Shown piece by piece: positions 20,167 to 27,762 of a DNA stretch of 64,000 nucleotides (its first letter is position 1; the number at the start of each line of letters is the position of its first letter). The position numbers and the translations under genes are program-made. Below the pieces are notes generated by a model. It saw nothing but the letters and a program-made list of their open reading frames with translations, was not told where the DNA came from and ran no database searches. Source of the stretch: Thauera sp. (GTDB taxonomy: Bacteria; Pseudomonadota; Gammaproteobacteria; Burkholderiales; Rhodocyclaceae); NCBI GenBank assembly GCA_017302295.1, contig JAFLDS010000010.1:80184-144183 (forward strand), given 5' to 3'.

Positions 20167-20889
20167 TTACAGACGCCCCGCGTGGGCGAGGTGGGCGATC
20201 AACAGCGGGCGTCCGATCCAGATGAGGAGATCGTCGAAATCGGCGCTGGCCTCGCCCGCCTCATACATCGGGGTGCTCGCCGAATAGTCCGCGTTGTGGC
20301 CGTCGGCGCGCCGGTTCTGTCCGGTCGAGAACACCACCGCCACCGCCTGCGAGTCGCTCAGCGTCGTGATCGCGCCGCCGTCGTTGCCGCGCACCTGCAG
20401 GTTGGAGATCGGCGCCGTGTGCGCCCCCACCGGCGCGGTGACGAAGGCGGCGTCGACGCGATAGCGCCAGTGGCCGCTCCAGTCGTCGCTTGCGTCGCGG
20501 CGCGGATGGCCCCAGGCGTCGTGGGCCGTCAGCCCCAGGCTGCGCCACGGCAGGCGGCCTTCGCCGCTCATGCTGCAGGGCGCGGCGTCCTCGAGGCCGT
20601 AGTGCGGGCTCGCCGGATCAGCTTCGGTGCTGGGGCAGGGCAGCCGACCGTGGATGATGGCGAAGCCGGTCAGGGCGCGTTCGATGTCGTGCAAGGCGTC
20701 GAGCGTGTGCTGCCGATCGCGCGCCTCCATGCGCGCGCCCAGGGGAACGAGCATGCTGCCGGTGAGCAGGCCGAGGATGACGAGCACGACCGCAAGCTCG
20801 GCGAGGGTGAAGCCTGCAGCGCGATGGCGCGGGGGGCGGCGCGGCGGCGAAGGCTGAGGCGCGCAGGGCCGCAGGCTCAGTTCAGGCAT
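20167..20889 (-). CDS. Pseudopilin with LPCP module
   Basis: A 240-residue prepilin-like protein with an unusually long basic, proline-rich leader (26 residues). The cleavage site is at G26/F27, followed by FTLAELAVVLVILGLLTGS; Glu31 is the +5 residue. The mature domain carries GRLPCP (81-86), a second cysteine at 105 and GRLPWRSLGLTAHDAWGH (111-128). This module recurs in the next upstream gene. AVAVVFSTGQN near 186 is also shared. It overlaps that neighbouring gene by 13 bases. I infer a minor pseudopilin or a second subunit of the same filament. Confidence 0.85.
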   Translation of the reverse strand: MPELSLRPCAPQPSPPRRPPRHRAAGFTLAELAVVLVILGLLTGSMLVPLGARMEARDRQHTLDALHDIERALTGFAIIHGRLPCPSTEADPASPHYGLEDAAPCSMSGEGRLPWRSLGLTAHDAWGHPRRDASDDWSGHWRYRVDAAFVTAPVGAHTAPISNLQVRGNDGGAITTLSDSQAVAVVFSTGQNRRADGHNADYSASTPMYEAGEASADFDDLLIWIGRPLLIAHLAHAGRL

Positions 20890-22133
20890 CGGATGACATC
20901 CTCGGAGGCGGCTTGCCCGCTGGCAGGAAGGGTGAAGGTGCGCGCACCGGCGAATGCGGGGATCCCGCTTTCAAGGTGGGTGGGGTTGGCGCCCTCGAAG
21001 TACTGCGCCGGATCTGCACGTTCGCGTGGGGTAATGCGCGCCTGCCGTCCAGGGCCGCCGGCAACGCGCTCGCCGCCGAACAGCAGCACGCCGCGGCAAG
21101 GCTCGGTGGCCGGCGGGTCGCTGCGGGACAGCGCGATGCAGGCGCTGGCGTCGGCGCACAGGGCGAAACGGAACTGGTTGCGCCAGTTGTCGTGGTCCGC
21201 GGCGCGTTCCGCGGGCAGATCCAGCGCTGCCGCGTCGGGCAGCTCGCCGACAAGGAGGGCGCCGGCGGGCGCGGCATGGCGCTCGATGAAGTCGTCGTCG
21301 CCCAGTCGCGCGGCGAGCGCGCCGGCAGCGGTGGCGATGACTGCGTCGATGCGGGGGGCGAAGTCGCTGCGTCGGCGCAGCGCGCCAAACAGATCATCGA
21401 CGCTGATCCACGCGATCAGGTCGTTGCGCGGCGAGCCGTCGGCGGTGCCCTGAAAGACGTCGAGCGGCGCAGTGAAGGCGGCCGGGTAATCGGCGTCGAG
21501 AAAGTGCGCCAGGTCGGCTGCCGAGCTGTCGCTCCCGGGGCAGCGCCGGCCGCTGCTCGGCGGGCGCGACTGGCCCTCGAGCGCCACGCCGGGAGCGAAC
21601 AGCACCGCCGCGATGCGGCTATCCGCGGCAGCCAGCGGCTCGCCTGCGGCCGAGTGAGGCTGGAACTGGCCGGGGCTGTCCCAGTTCAGACTCAGTGGCT
21701 TCGGGTTGTGCTTGACGCTGCCGGCGATGGCGTACCACAGGCAGTGTCCCCAGCCGTCGCGCAGATCGGCGAGGCCGAGTGTCCGATAGGGCAGGCGTCC
21801 GATGACGCCCCGCTCGCGTGCGCCGCAGGCACCGATCGGTGTCGAGCCGGTATTGGCCATGTCGGGGCAGGGCAGGTAGCCATGCCCTTCGCCGGGGTGC
21901 CGCTCCGCATAGCTCGCCGCGTAGCCGATCAGCGCGGCGCGCGCCTGGGCCAGCGCGATCATGCTGCGGCCATGGGCGCGGGCGCGTGCCTTCGCGGCGA
22001 GATCGCCCTGGGCGAGAAGGCCTGCGGCGCCGAGCAGGGCGGCCACCAGCAGCACGGCGACGAGGCCGCTGCCATGTTGACGGACGGCGAGCGCGCGCAG
22101 TTGCGCGCGGCCTCCGGGGTGAGCCTGTCTCAT
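20877..22133 (-). CDS. Large GspK/PilX-like pseudopilin with LPCP module
   Basis: A 418-residue membrane-anchored protein. Residues 18-42 (RQHGSGLVAVLLVAALLGAA) look like the N-terminus of GspK or PilX pseudopilins, which lack Glu at +5, as here. The large globular part has GYLPCP (85-90), Cys103 and GRLPYRTLGLADLRDGWGH (112-130). Two further cysteine pairs and a C-terminal DVIRCLN follow. The start, ATG 22133, overlaps the MshK-like gene by 4 bases. A longer upstream frame is a shadow of that gene. By analogy with GspK it may cap the tip of the pseudopilus. I do not recognise its globular domain beyond the shared module. Confidence 0.8.
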   Translation of the reverse strand: MRQAHPGGRAQLRALAVRQHGSGLVAVLLVAALLGAAGLLAQGDLAAKARARAHGRSMIALAQARAALIGYAASYAERHPGEGHGYLPCPDMANTGSTPIGACGARERGVIGRLPYRTLGLADLRDGWGHCLWYAIAGSVKHNPKPLSLNWDSPGQFQPHSAAGEPLAAADSRIAAVLFAPGVALEGQSRPPSSGRRCPGSDSSAADLAHFLDADYPAAFTAPLDVFQGTADGSPRNDLIAWISVDDLFGALRRRSDFAPRIDAVIATAAGALAARLGDDDFIERHAAPAGALLVGELPDAAALDLPAERAADHDNWRNQFRFALCADASACIALSRSDPPATEPCRGVLLFGGERVAGGPGRQARITPRERADPAQYFEGANPTHLESGIPAFAGARTFTLPASGQAASEDVIRCLN

Positions 22134-22600
22134 TGGACCGCACCTGTCGTCCGCTCCGGGCGCAGGGCCGGTGTTTCGGACGCTTCGGTTGCGATCGGCC
22201 AGCTGTCGCCGACGCGCAGGCGTGTCTGCGGTGCCGCGGCGGGGATGAGTTCCCTGCGGTCGCCTGGCGCCAGCCTGAGCCCGGGCGGGATGGGTTGCAG
22301 CTCGCCGTTCAGCCACACGCTGTCGCGTCCGTCGCTGCGTCGCAGGATGCCGTCGATGCGGGCGCGCGCGACAGGGGGCGTGAGCGCGGGCGCAGGCTTC
22401 GTTTCGCGAGCGGGCGTGCGGCGCGGTTCGCCCGCATCGATCGCCCGGCGTTGCGCGGGGGAGTGGAACAGGCGCCCGAAGTCGTCGCCTGCCGCCTCCT
22501 GGGCACCTGCCGCGGACGTACCGCCGTGGGCGAGAACAAGGGCGAGCGCGATCAGGCGAGTGATGGCGGGAAAGTGGGGAGATCGACGTGCTGGGCTCAT
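22130..22600 (-). CDS. MshK-like periplasmic assembly protein
   Basis: The 156-residue product has an N-terminal hydrophobic segment (FPAITRLIALALVLAHGGTSAAGA, about 9-32) that reads as a signal peptide or anchor. A basic, proline-rich linker follows. A small C-terminal domain, IDGILRRSDGRDSVWLNGELQPIPPG then LRVGDSWPI, resembles MshK/PilP-type proteins. These connect the inner-membrane platform to the secretin. It overlaps its neighbours by 4 bases on both sides, so its place in the operon is firm. The functional label rests mostly on position between the MshJ-like gene and the pseudopilins. Confidence 0.7.
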   Translation of the reverse strand: MSPARRSPHFPAITRLIALALVLAHGGTSAAGAQEAAGDDFGRLFHSPAQRRAIDAGEPRRTPARETKPAPALTPPVARARIDGILRRSDGRDSVWLNGELQPIPPGLRLAPGDRRELIPAAAPQTRLRVGDSWPIATEASETPALRPERTTGAVQ

Positions 22601-23289
22601 CGCCGGTCCTCGGCCGCACCTTGCTCGAGTGTCAGCCAGTCGATCGTGCAGGTGGCGCGAACGCCTGTCGCAGCATCGGCTGCGCCTGCCTCGGCGAGCC
22701 GCTCCATCGAGCAGTTCCGGGTGATCACGATCGCACTGCGTTCGGCCTCGAGGGACGATAGCAGACGCAGCAGGGCGCCCTCGTGGCGCAGCTCGGCGCT
22801 CAGCTGCAGCGTGGTGGCCATCAGCCGCAGCGGTTGGCCGGGCGAGACGGGCGCGGCGCGGCCGTTGCCGTCCAGAGACGTTGAGCTGCCTGCCAGTGCG
22901 CGCGGCGGCGAGAAGGTGGCACGAACCGCGGTGGCGGAGCGAGGCTCCGTTGCCGGAGACAGGGACTGCGCTACCACGCGCTGCCACTGGCTACGCTGCG
23001 CCGGCCCGGTCGCGCCGCGCGCCTCAAGTTCCTTGAGGCGTTCGAGGGCGGGCTGCAGGCGTGTGTCCTGCACTTGCGCGGCTGCGAGGTCGGCGGCACT
23101 ACGGCGCTGCGCCGCCTGCGCTTGCTGCAGACGGTGCGAGGCGGTCGATACCGCTTCCCCCGCTGCCCAGGCCAGGATCATCGTGCCGAGCAGCATCGCG
23201 CCGATGGCGAGCGAAGCCCGTCGCCGGATGAGGGACTCAGCCCAGGGGGGACGCATGGCCGCGGAGGCGATCGAATGGCGCGCGCTCAC
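22597..23289 (-). CDS. MshJ/PilO-GspM-like inner-membrane assembly protein
   Basis: A 230-residue bitopic protein. Cytoplasmic residues 1-25 are followed by a membrane segment (SLAIGAMLLGTMILAWAAGEAV, about 26-47). A heptad-rich coiled coil (RLQQAQAAQRRSAADLAAAQ) comes next, then a ferredoxin-like periplasmic domain with LRLMATTLQLSAELRHEGALLRLLSSLE. This layout is that of PilO/GspM and MshJ, which organise the inner-membrane platform. It overlaps both neighbours by 4 bases. Sequence similarity in this family is weak, so the call uses topology and operon position. Confidence 0.75.
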   Translation of the reverse strand: MSARHSIASAAMRPPWAESLIRRRASLAIGAMLLGTMILAWAAGEAVSTASHRLQQAQAAQRRSAADLAAAQVQDTRLQPALERLKELEARGATGPAQRSQWQRVVAQSLSPATEPRSATAVRATFSPPRALAGSSTSLDGNGRAAPVSPGQPLRLMATTLQLSAELRHEGALLRLLSSLEAERSAIVITRNCSMERLAEAGAADAATGVRATCTIDWLTLEQGAAEDRR

Positions 23290-24734
23290 CGCCGTGCGCT
23301 GCCGTCGAGCTGGAAACGGACGCGGGCGATGACAAGGCCGTCGATGTCGTCGCGGCCCCGGGATGCCGGCCGGATGCCGGTCTCGCTGTCGACCGCTTGC
23401 GCTCCGAGGCCCGCGAGCTGGTCGGTCAGCCGATCGAGCGCGTCGTCAGTCGCTGCGGGTGCGGAGGGCAGGCGCAGGCGAAGCTCGACGGCAATGGGCG
23501 CGCTCGCCGAAGTGCTGCGAAGGCGTTGCCAGGAAAGCTGGACGAGTTCCACGCCGGGGCTTGCTTCGAGCGCCGCGGCCACGGTTTCGAACACCGGACG
23601 GGTCGGTGTATGGGCAGCCTGCTCGCGCTCGAGCCGGGCGAGCATCTCGAGCACGAGCTCGGGCGGCACAGCGAGCGCGCCGTGGCGGGCATGCAGGGCG
23701 GCCGTCTCCCGCCGCTGCGCAGCGGATTGCGCCTCGAGCGCGGTGGCGGCCTGATCGAGCGTGCCAGCTTCGGCAAAGCGGGTCGCGGCGAGCGCCAGGC
23801 CGGCTGCGGCGAGGGCGGCGCTGCAGCCAAGGGCCGCGAGGCGCCGCGGCGACGGCCTCGGTGTGGTCGGGCATGCGCGCGTGCGGCAATTCTGGCGCGC
23901 GGGAGCGCGCGCCAGACATCGCAGCAGCGCGGTCTCGATGCCCGCGCAAGGTATGGTGTCGGATGCGGGAGGCCGAGGGTCCGCCGGTGCAAGCAGGGCC
24001 GTGGCCGCGACGAACTCGATGCCGTCGGAAAGCGCCTGCGGGCGGTCGCGCTCCGGGGCGTCGACGAGGGCGATGGTGCGCGATGGCGCCCCGGCCTCGG
24101 TGTGCTGGGTGGCGAGATAGGTGCGCGTACGCTCGATCTCATGGCGCCAGCTGTCGCTGAACGGCTCGATGCCGGGCAGCAGGCGAGAGAACTGCGCGCA
24201 GCCGTCGGCGATCTTCGTCAGCCGCGCGCCACCGCGGTGCTGGGTGATGAGCAGGACTGGCGTGTCCAGGTGCAGCGCGCGCGGAAGGAAATGGCCGAGC
24301 AGCAGGGTGGCCGAGCAGATGGCCTCGAGCCGCGCACCGCTGCGCCGGATCGCGCCCAGCCAGGCCTCGAGCGCGGTCGCGCGCGTCAGGCCGTGCATCA
24401 CCAGGCGCTCGAAGCGGCCGCCGTCGGCCTGCGTGCCGAGCCCATGCATCCAGGTGATCGGCGACGACGGAAAGTGGGTGGCGAAGCGTCGCACGATCAG
24501 GGCTCGGCGGTCGGCGCCCCGCGCCCGAGGCAGGGTTTCGAGCTGCAGGCCCTCGTCGGCAAGGTCGACGAGCAGGCGATAGCGCACGCCTTTGGGCTGG
24601 CGTGCCAGCCAGTGGCCGAAGGCGGCGTGATCGCCCGCCGCGAAGGCTGCGGCGCGGACGGGGCCCGGTGTATCCATTTGCCATGCCTCGAGGGCGTGGT
24701 CATTCACCCACAGGGCGCAGAACGGCTTGCTCAT
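23286..24734 (-). CDS. MshI-like protein (PilM/PilN-type fusion)
   Basis: A 482-residue protein. The first 260 or so residues look like a PilM/GspL-type actin-like domain, with YRLLVDLADEGLQLETLP near 50-70. A membrane segment (LAALGCSAALAAAGLALAAT, about 303-322) follows, then a coiled coil (LEAQSAAQRRETAALHARH). The periplasmic PilN-like domain with VELVQLSWQRL and SAPIAVELRLRLPS comes last. This architecture matches GspL and the MSHA protein MshI. It lies 3 bases after the platform protein gene and overlaps the MshJ-like gene by 4. It probably couples the ATPase to the periplasmic parts. Confidence 0.78.
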   Translation of the reverse strand: MSKPFCALWVNDHALEAWQMDTPGPVRAAAFAAGDHAAFGHWLARQPKGVRYRLLVDLADEGLQLETLPRARGADRRALIVRRFATHFPSSPITWMHGLGTQADGGRFERLVMHGLTRATALEAWLGAIRRSGARLEAICSATLLLGHFLPRALHLDTPVLLITQHRGGARLTKIADGCAQFSRLLPGIEPFSDSWRHEIERTRTYLATQHTEAGAPSRTIALVDAPERDRPQALSDGIEFVAATALLAPADPRPPASDTIPCAGIETALLRCLARAPARQNCRTRACPTTPRPSPRRLAALGCSAALAAAGLALAATRFAEAGTLDQAATALEAQSAAQRRETAALHARHGALAVPPELVLEMLARLEREQAAHTPTRPVFETVAAALEASPGVELVQLSWQRLRSTSASAPIAVELRLRLPSAPAATDDALDRLTDQLAGLGAQAVDSETGIRPASRGRDDIDGLVIARVRFQLDGSARR

Positions 24735-24737
24735 GAG

Positions 24738-25931
24738 CTAGACGGGAAGGTGGGTGAGGATGTCGTAGATCGGACCGAGGACCGCAGTCGCGATCCACAG
24801 CAGCAGGGCGCCCATCGTCACGGTGAGGGCGGGCTCCATGGCCGCCTGCAGCCGGGCGGTGGCCTCGCGCACGTCGCGGCAGTAGTAGGAGGACACGTTG
24901 CCGAGGGCACGATCAAGGGCTCCGGTCTGTTCACCCACGCGCAGCATGCGTGTCACCAGCGGCGGAAAGAGCTCGATTGCGCCGAAGGCCTGCGACAGCG
25001 TCTGCCCCTGCTCGATGCGTTGCGTTGCGTCGCGCAGTCCGTCGCGCAGCGCCAGATTGCCGGTGATTTCCGCACTCGACTTGAGGGCGTCGATGACGTT
25101 GATGCCCGCGGCGTAGAGTGTGGCAAGCAGCGCGGCGAAGCGGGCGAGGGCGAGCTTGCGCCGCAGCTCGCCCACCAGCGGCAGGCGAAGCGCGAGTCGG
25201 TCCCGACGCAGACGCAGCTCCGGCGAGCGGCCGAGGGCGATCTTCAGGCCTACTGCCGCGCCGGCGATGGCGAGCACGATCGCCCAGCCCCAGGCCGTCA
25301 CCGCATGGGACAGCCACAGCAGCGCCCGCGTCTGCAGTGGGAGCGTCTGGCCGGTGGTGCGGAACAGCTTCTCGAGCTCGGGCACGACGTGGGTGAGCGC
25401 CACCACGAGGGCGACCAGCAGGATGGAACCGACGATGGCCGGATAGAGGGCGACGCGGCGCGCGTGGACGGCCAGTTCGTCGTCGTGCTCGACCATGCGG
25501 CCGATCTCGCGCACCGATTCGGAGAGCGTTCCTGCATGTTCGCCGGCGCGCAGCAGGCTGACGCAGACCGGGTCGAACGCTGCCGGGTGGTGCGCTGCCG
25601 CTTCCGAAAGCGTTCTGCCGCCGGTAACGTCGGCACGCATCGCGACGACGATCTCGCGCAGGGCGGCGTGGGAGGTCGTGTCGCGCAGCTCGGCAAGACT
25701 GTCCAAAATCGGCACGCCCGCTGCCAGCAGCTGCTCGAGCTGGAAGCATAGGTGCACGAGTTCCCGCCGCGGAACGCGCCGCTGCCACGGGCGCGGGCGG
25801 ACGGCCTCGCCATTGATGAACTCCAGCCCCTGTTCGCCCAGGCGCTGCTCGAGCTCGACGAGGTCGGCCGCTTCCTGCTCGCCGCGCACGGTCTGCCCAT
25901 CGGTCTGCATGGCGCGGTAGCGGTAGCGCAT
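24738..25931 (-). CDS. GspF/PilC/MshG-type inner-membrane platform protein
   Basis: The 397-residue protein has two T2SSF domains, about 65-190 and 265-390. Each begins with a helical block (LVHLCFQLEQLLAAGVPILDSL and LALARFAALLATLYAAGINVIDALK) and ends in a membrane helix. Membrane segments lie near 165-190, 210-235 and 368-390. The N-terminal MRYRYRAMQTDGQTVRGE is the usual cytoplasmic start. It is the polytopic core on which the ATPase acts to polymerise pseudopilins. The gene lies 21 bases after the ATPase gene, in the same order as mshE-mshG. Confidence 0.93.
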   Translation of the reverse strand: MRYRYRAMQTDGQTVRGEQEAADLVELEQRLGEQGLEFINGEAVRPRPWQRRVPRRELVHLCFQLEQLLAAGVPILDSLAELRDTTSHAALREIVVAMRADVTGGRTLSEAAAHHPAAFDPVCVSLLRAGEHAGTLSESVREIGRMVEHDDELAVHARRVALYPAIVGSILLVALVVALTHVVPELEKLFRTTGQTLPLQTRALLWLSHAVTAWGWAIVLAIAGAAVGLKIALGRSPELRLRRDRLALRLPLVGELRRKLALARFAALLATLYAAGINVIDALKSSAEITGNLALRDGLRDATQRIEQGQTLSQAFGAIELFPPLVTRMLRVGEQTGALDRALGNVSSYYCRDVREATARLQAAMEPALTVTMGALLLWIATAVLGPIYDILTHLPV

Positions 25932-25952
25932 GATCGTGTTCTCCGTTCCGAT

Positions 25953-27743
25953 CTACAGCGCGTCGGCGCCCAGCGGCACCGTGCGCGCGAGTTCCTGCAG
26001 CGACGTGGTGCCGGCGAGAACCTGCCGGATCCCGTCCTCGGCAAGCGTGCGAAAGCCGCTGGCGCGCGCAGCCTGGAGCATTGCGCGCGGACTGGCGCGC
26101 TGCGCGATGAGTTCGTCGAGCGTGGCGTCGACGTGGAGCAGCTCCATGAGCGCGCTGCGCCCCCGGTAGCCGCGGAAGTCGCAGGCCGCGCAGCCTACCG
26201 GGCGAAAGAGGCGGGTTTCCGTATCGGCCGGGTCGAGACCGAGGAGCCTGGCCTCGTCGTGCGAAGGAGCGTGCGGCGTGCGACAGGCGGGGCACAGCCG
26301 GCGCACCAGGCGCTGGGCGGCGATGCCGATCAGATTGCCGGCGAGCAGTTCGGCGCGGATGCCGATGTCGATCAGGCGCGGAATGGCGGCCACCGCCGAC
26401 CCTGCGTGCAGCGTCGCGTACACCTGATGGCCGGTGAGCGCCGCGCGCAGGGCCATCTCGGCGGTGTCGACGTCGCGGATCTCACCCACCAGGATGATGT
26501 CGGGGTCCTGGCGCAGCAGCGCGCGCACGCCGCCGGCAAAGTCGAGCCGGCTGGACTCGCCCACCGACGTCTGCCGGATGCGGGGCAGCGGGTACTCCAC
26601 CGGATCCTCGAGCGTCATGATGTTGACCTCCTCGGAGTCGAGGTGCGCAAGCACCGAATACAGGGTGGTCGTCTTTCCGCTGCCGGTGGGGCCTGTCACC
26701 AGGATCAGTCCTTCCGGCCGCGCGATCATCCGCTGCAGGGTGGCGTGCTGGTCGTCGGCGAGCCCGAGCGCGTGCAGTGGCACGATGCCTTTGTCGCGGT
26801 CAAGGATGCGCAGCACGATGTTCTCGCCGTGCAGGGTGGGCTGGCTGGCGACGCGCAGGTCGATCGGTCGCCCGCCCACCGCCAGGCTGATGCGCCCATC
26901 CTGCGGTGCGCGTGTTTCGGCGATGTCCAGCCCGGCCATGACCTTGAGCCGCACCGCCATCTCCGGCCAGCGCGAGCGGTGCAGGGCATGGGCCTGGAAC
27001 AGCAGGCCGTCGAGGCGGTAGCGGATGCGCAGGAAGCCGGCTTCCGGCTCGAAATGCACATCCGATGCGCCGCGCGCCACGGCCTCGGCGATCAGCGCAT
27101 CGACCAGGCGCGTGATCGACTGTCCGTCGCGAACCGCGCCCGACATGGCTGCGGCGCCGTCGCCACCGTCGATCTCGCGCAGCAGATCGTCCACCGAGCC
27201 GGCCTGACCGTAGTGACGGTCGATGGCCCGTACAAGCTCCGACTCGCCGGCGAGGCGTAGATCGAGCTGCGTCTGTGGAGGCAGGTGGCTGCGCACACGG
27301 TCTAGCGCCACGATGTCGTTCGCGTCGGCGAGGGCGAGGACGAGCAGCGGCTGGGACGGGTCGTAGTGCAGCGGCAGCAGGCGGTGCCGGCGTGCGAGCT
27401 CGTGCGGCAGCACCGCCAGGGCGTCGGCGGCCGGCAGTGCGCTTGCGAGGTCGACGCAGGGGCGTCCGCTGCGTGCGGCGAGTGCATCGCGCAGGGCGGA
27501 CTCCTGAACGAAGCCCATGTCCACCAGCAGGCGGCCGAGCGGCAGCTTGCGTGCGCGCTGTTCGTGCAGGGCGATGCGCAGCTGGTCGGTGCCGATGAGG
27601 CCCGCCGCGCACAGCTGCTCGCCGATGCGTGCCGGCGCTCCCGCTTCGCCCGGCGGCGAGGCGGGATTGTCCGCGGCGGCGGGCCAGGTCGGCGCGGTAT
27701 CTCGCGGCAGAAAGTCGAGCGGGGGCAGATGCGGACTGTTCAT
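25953..27743 (-). CDS. GspE/PilB/MshE-type assembly ATPase
   Basis: A 596-residue hexameric-type ATPase that powers pseudopilus assembly. An N-terminal MshEN/T2SSE_N domain spans about 38-180. The catalytic part has ASDVHFEPEAG (226-236), Walker A GPTGSGKTTT (351-360) and the Asp box VNIMTLEDPVEYPL. Walker B LLRQDPDIILVGEIRD and the His box TGHQVYATLHAG follow. A CPAC…CAAC tetracysteine zinc motif lies near 485-540. ATG 27743 is preferred; an upstream GTG at 27761 would add six residues. A second, GAF-linked ATPase of this family is encoded at 55110-57467, so two machines may exist. Confidence 0.95.
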   Translation of the reverse strand: MNSPHLPPLDFLPRDTAPTWPAAADNPASPPGEAGAPARIGEQLCAAGLIGTDQLRIALHEQRARKLPLGRLLVDMGFVQESALRDALAARSGRPCVDLASALPAADALAVLPHELARRHRLLPLHYDPSQPLLVLALADANDIVALDRVRSHLPPQTQLDLRLAGESELVRAIDRHYGQAGSVDDLLREIDGGDGAAAMSGAVRDGQSITRLVDALIAEAVARGASDVHFEPEAGFLRIRYRLDGLLFQAHALHRSRWPEMAVRLKVMAGLDIAETRAPQDGRISLAVGGRPIDLRVASQPTLHGENIVLRILDRDKGIVPLHALGLADDQHATLQRMIARPEGLILVTGPTGSGKTTTLYSVLAHLDSEEVNIMTLEDPVEYPLPRIRQTSVGESSRLDFAGGVRALLRQDPDIILVGEIRDVDTAEMALRAALTGHQVYATLHAGSAVAAIPRLIDIGIRAELLAGNLIGIAAQRLVRRLCPACRTPHAPSHDEARLLGLDPADTETRLFRPVGCAACDFRGYRGRSALMELLHVDATLDELIAQRASPRAMLQAARASGFRTLAEDGIRQVLAGTTSLQELARTVPLGADAL

Positions 27744-27762
27744 GTCTTTGGCGTGCTGCACA

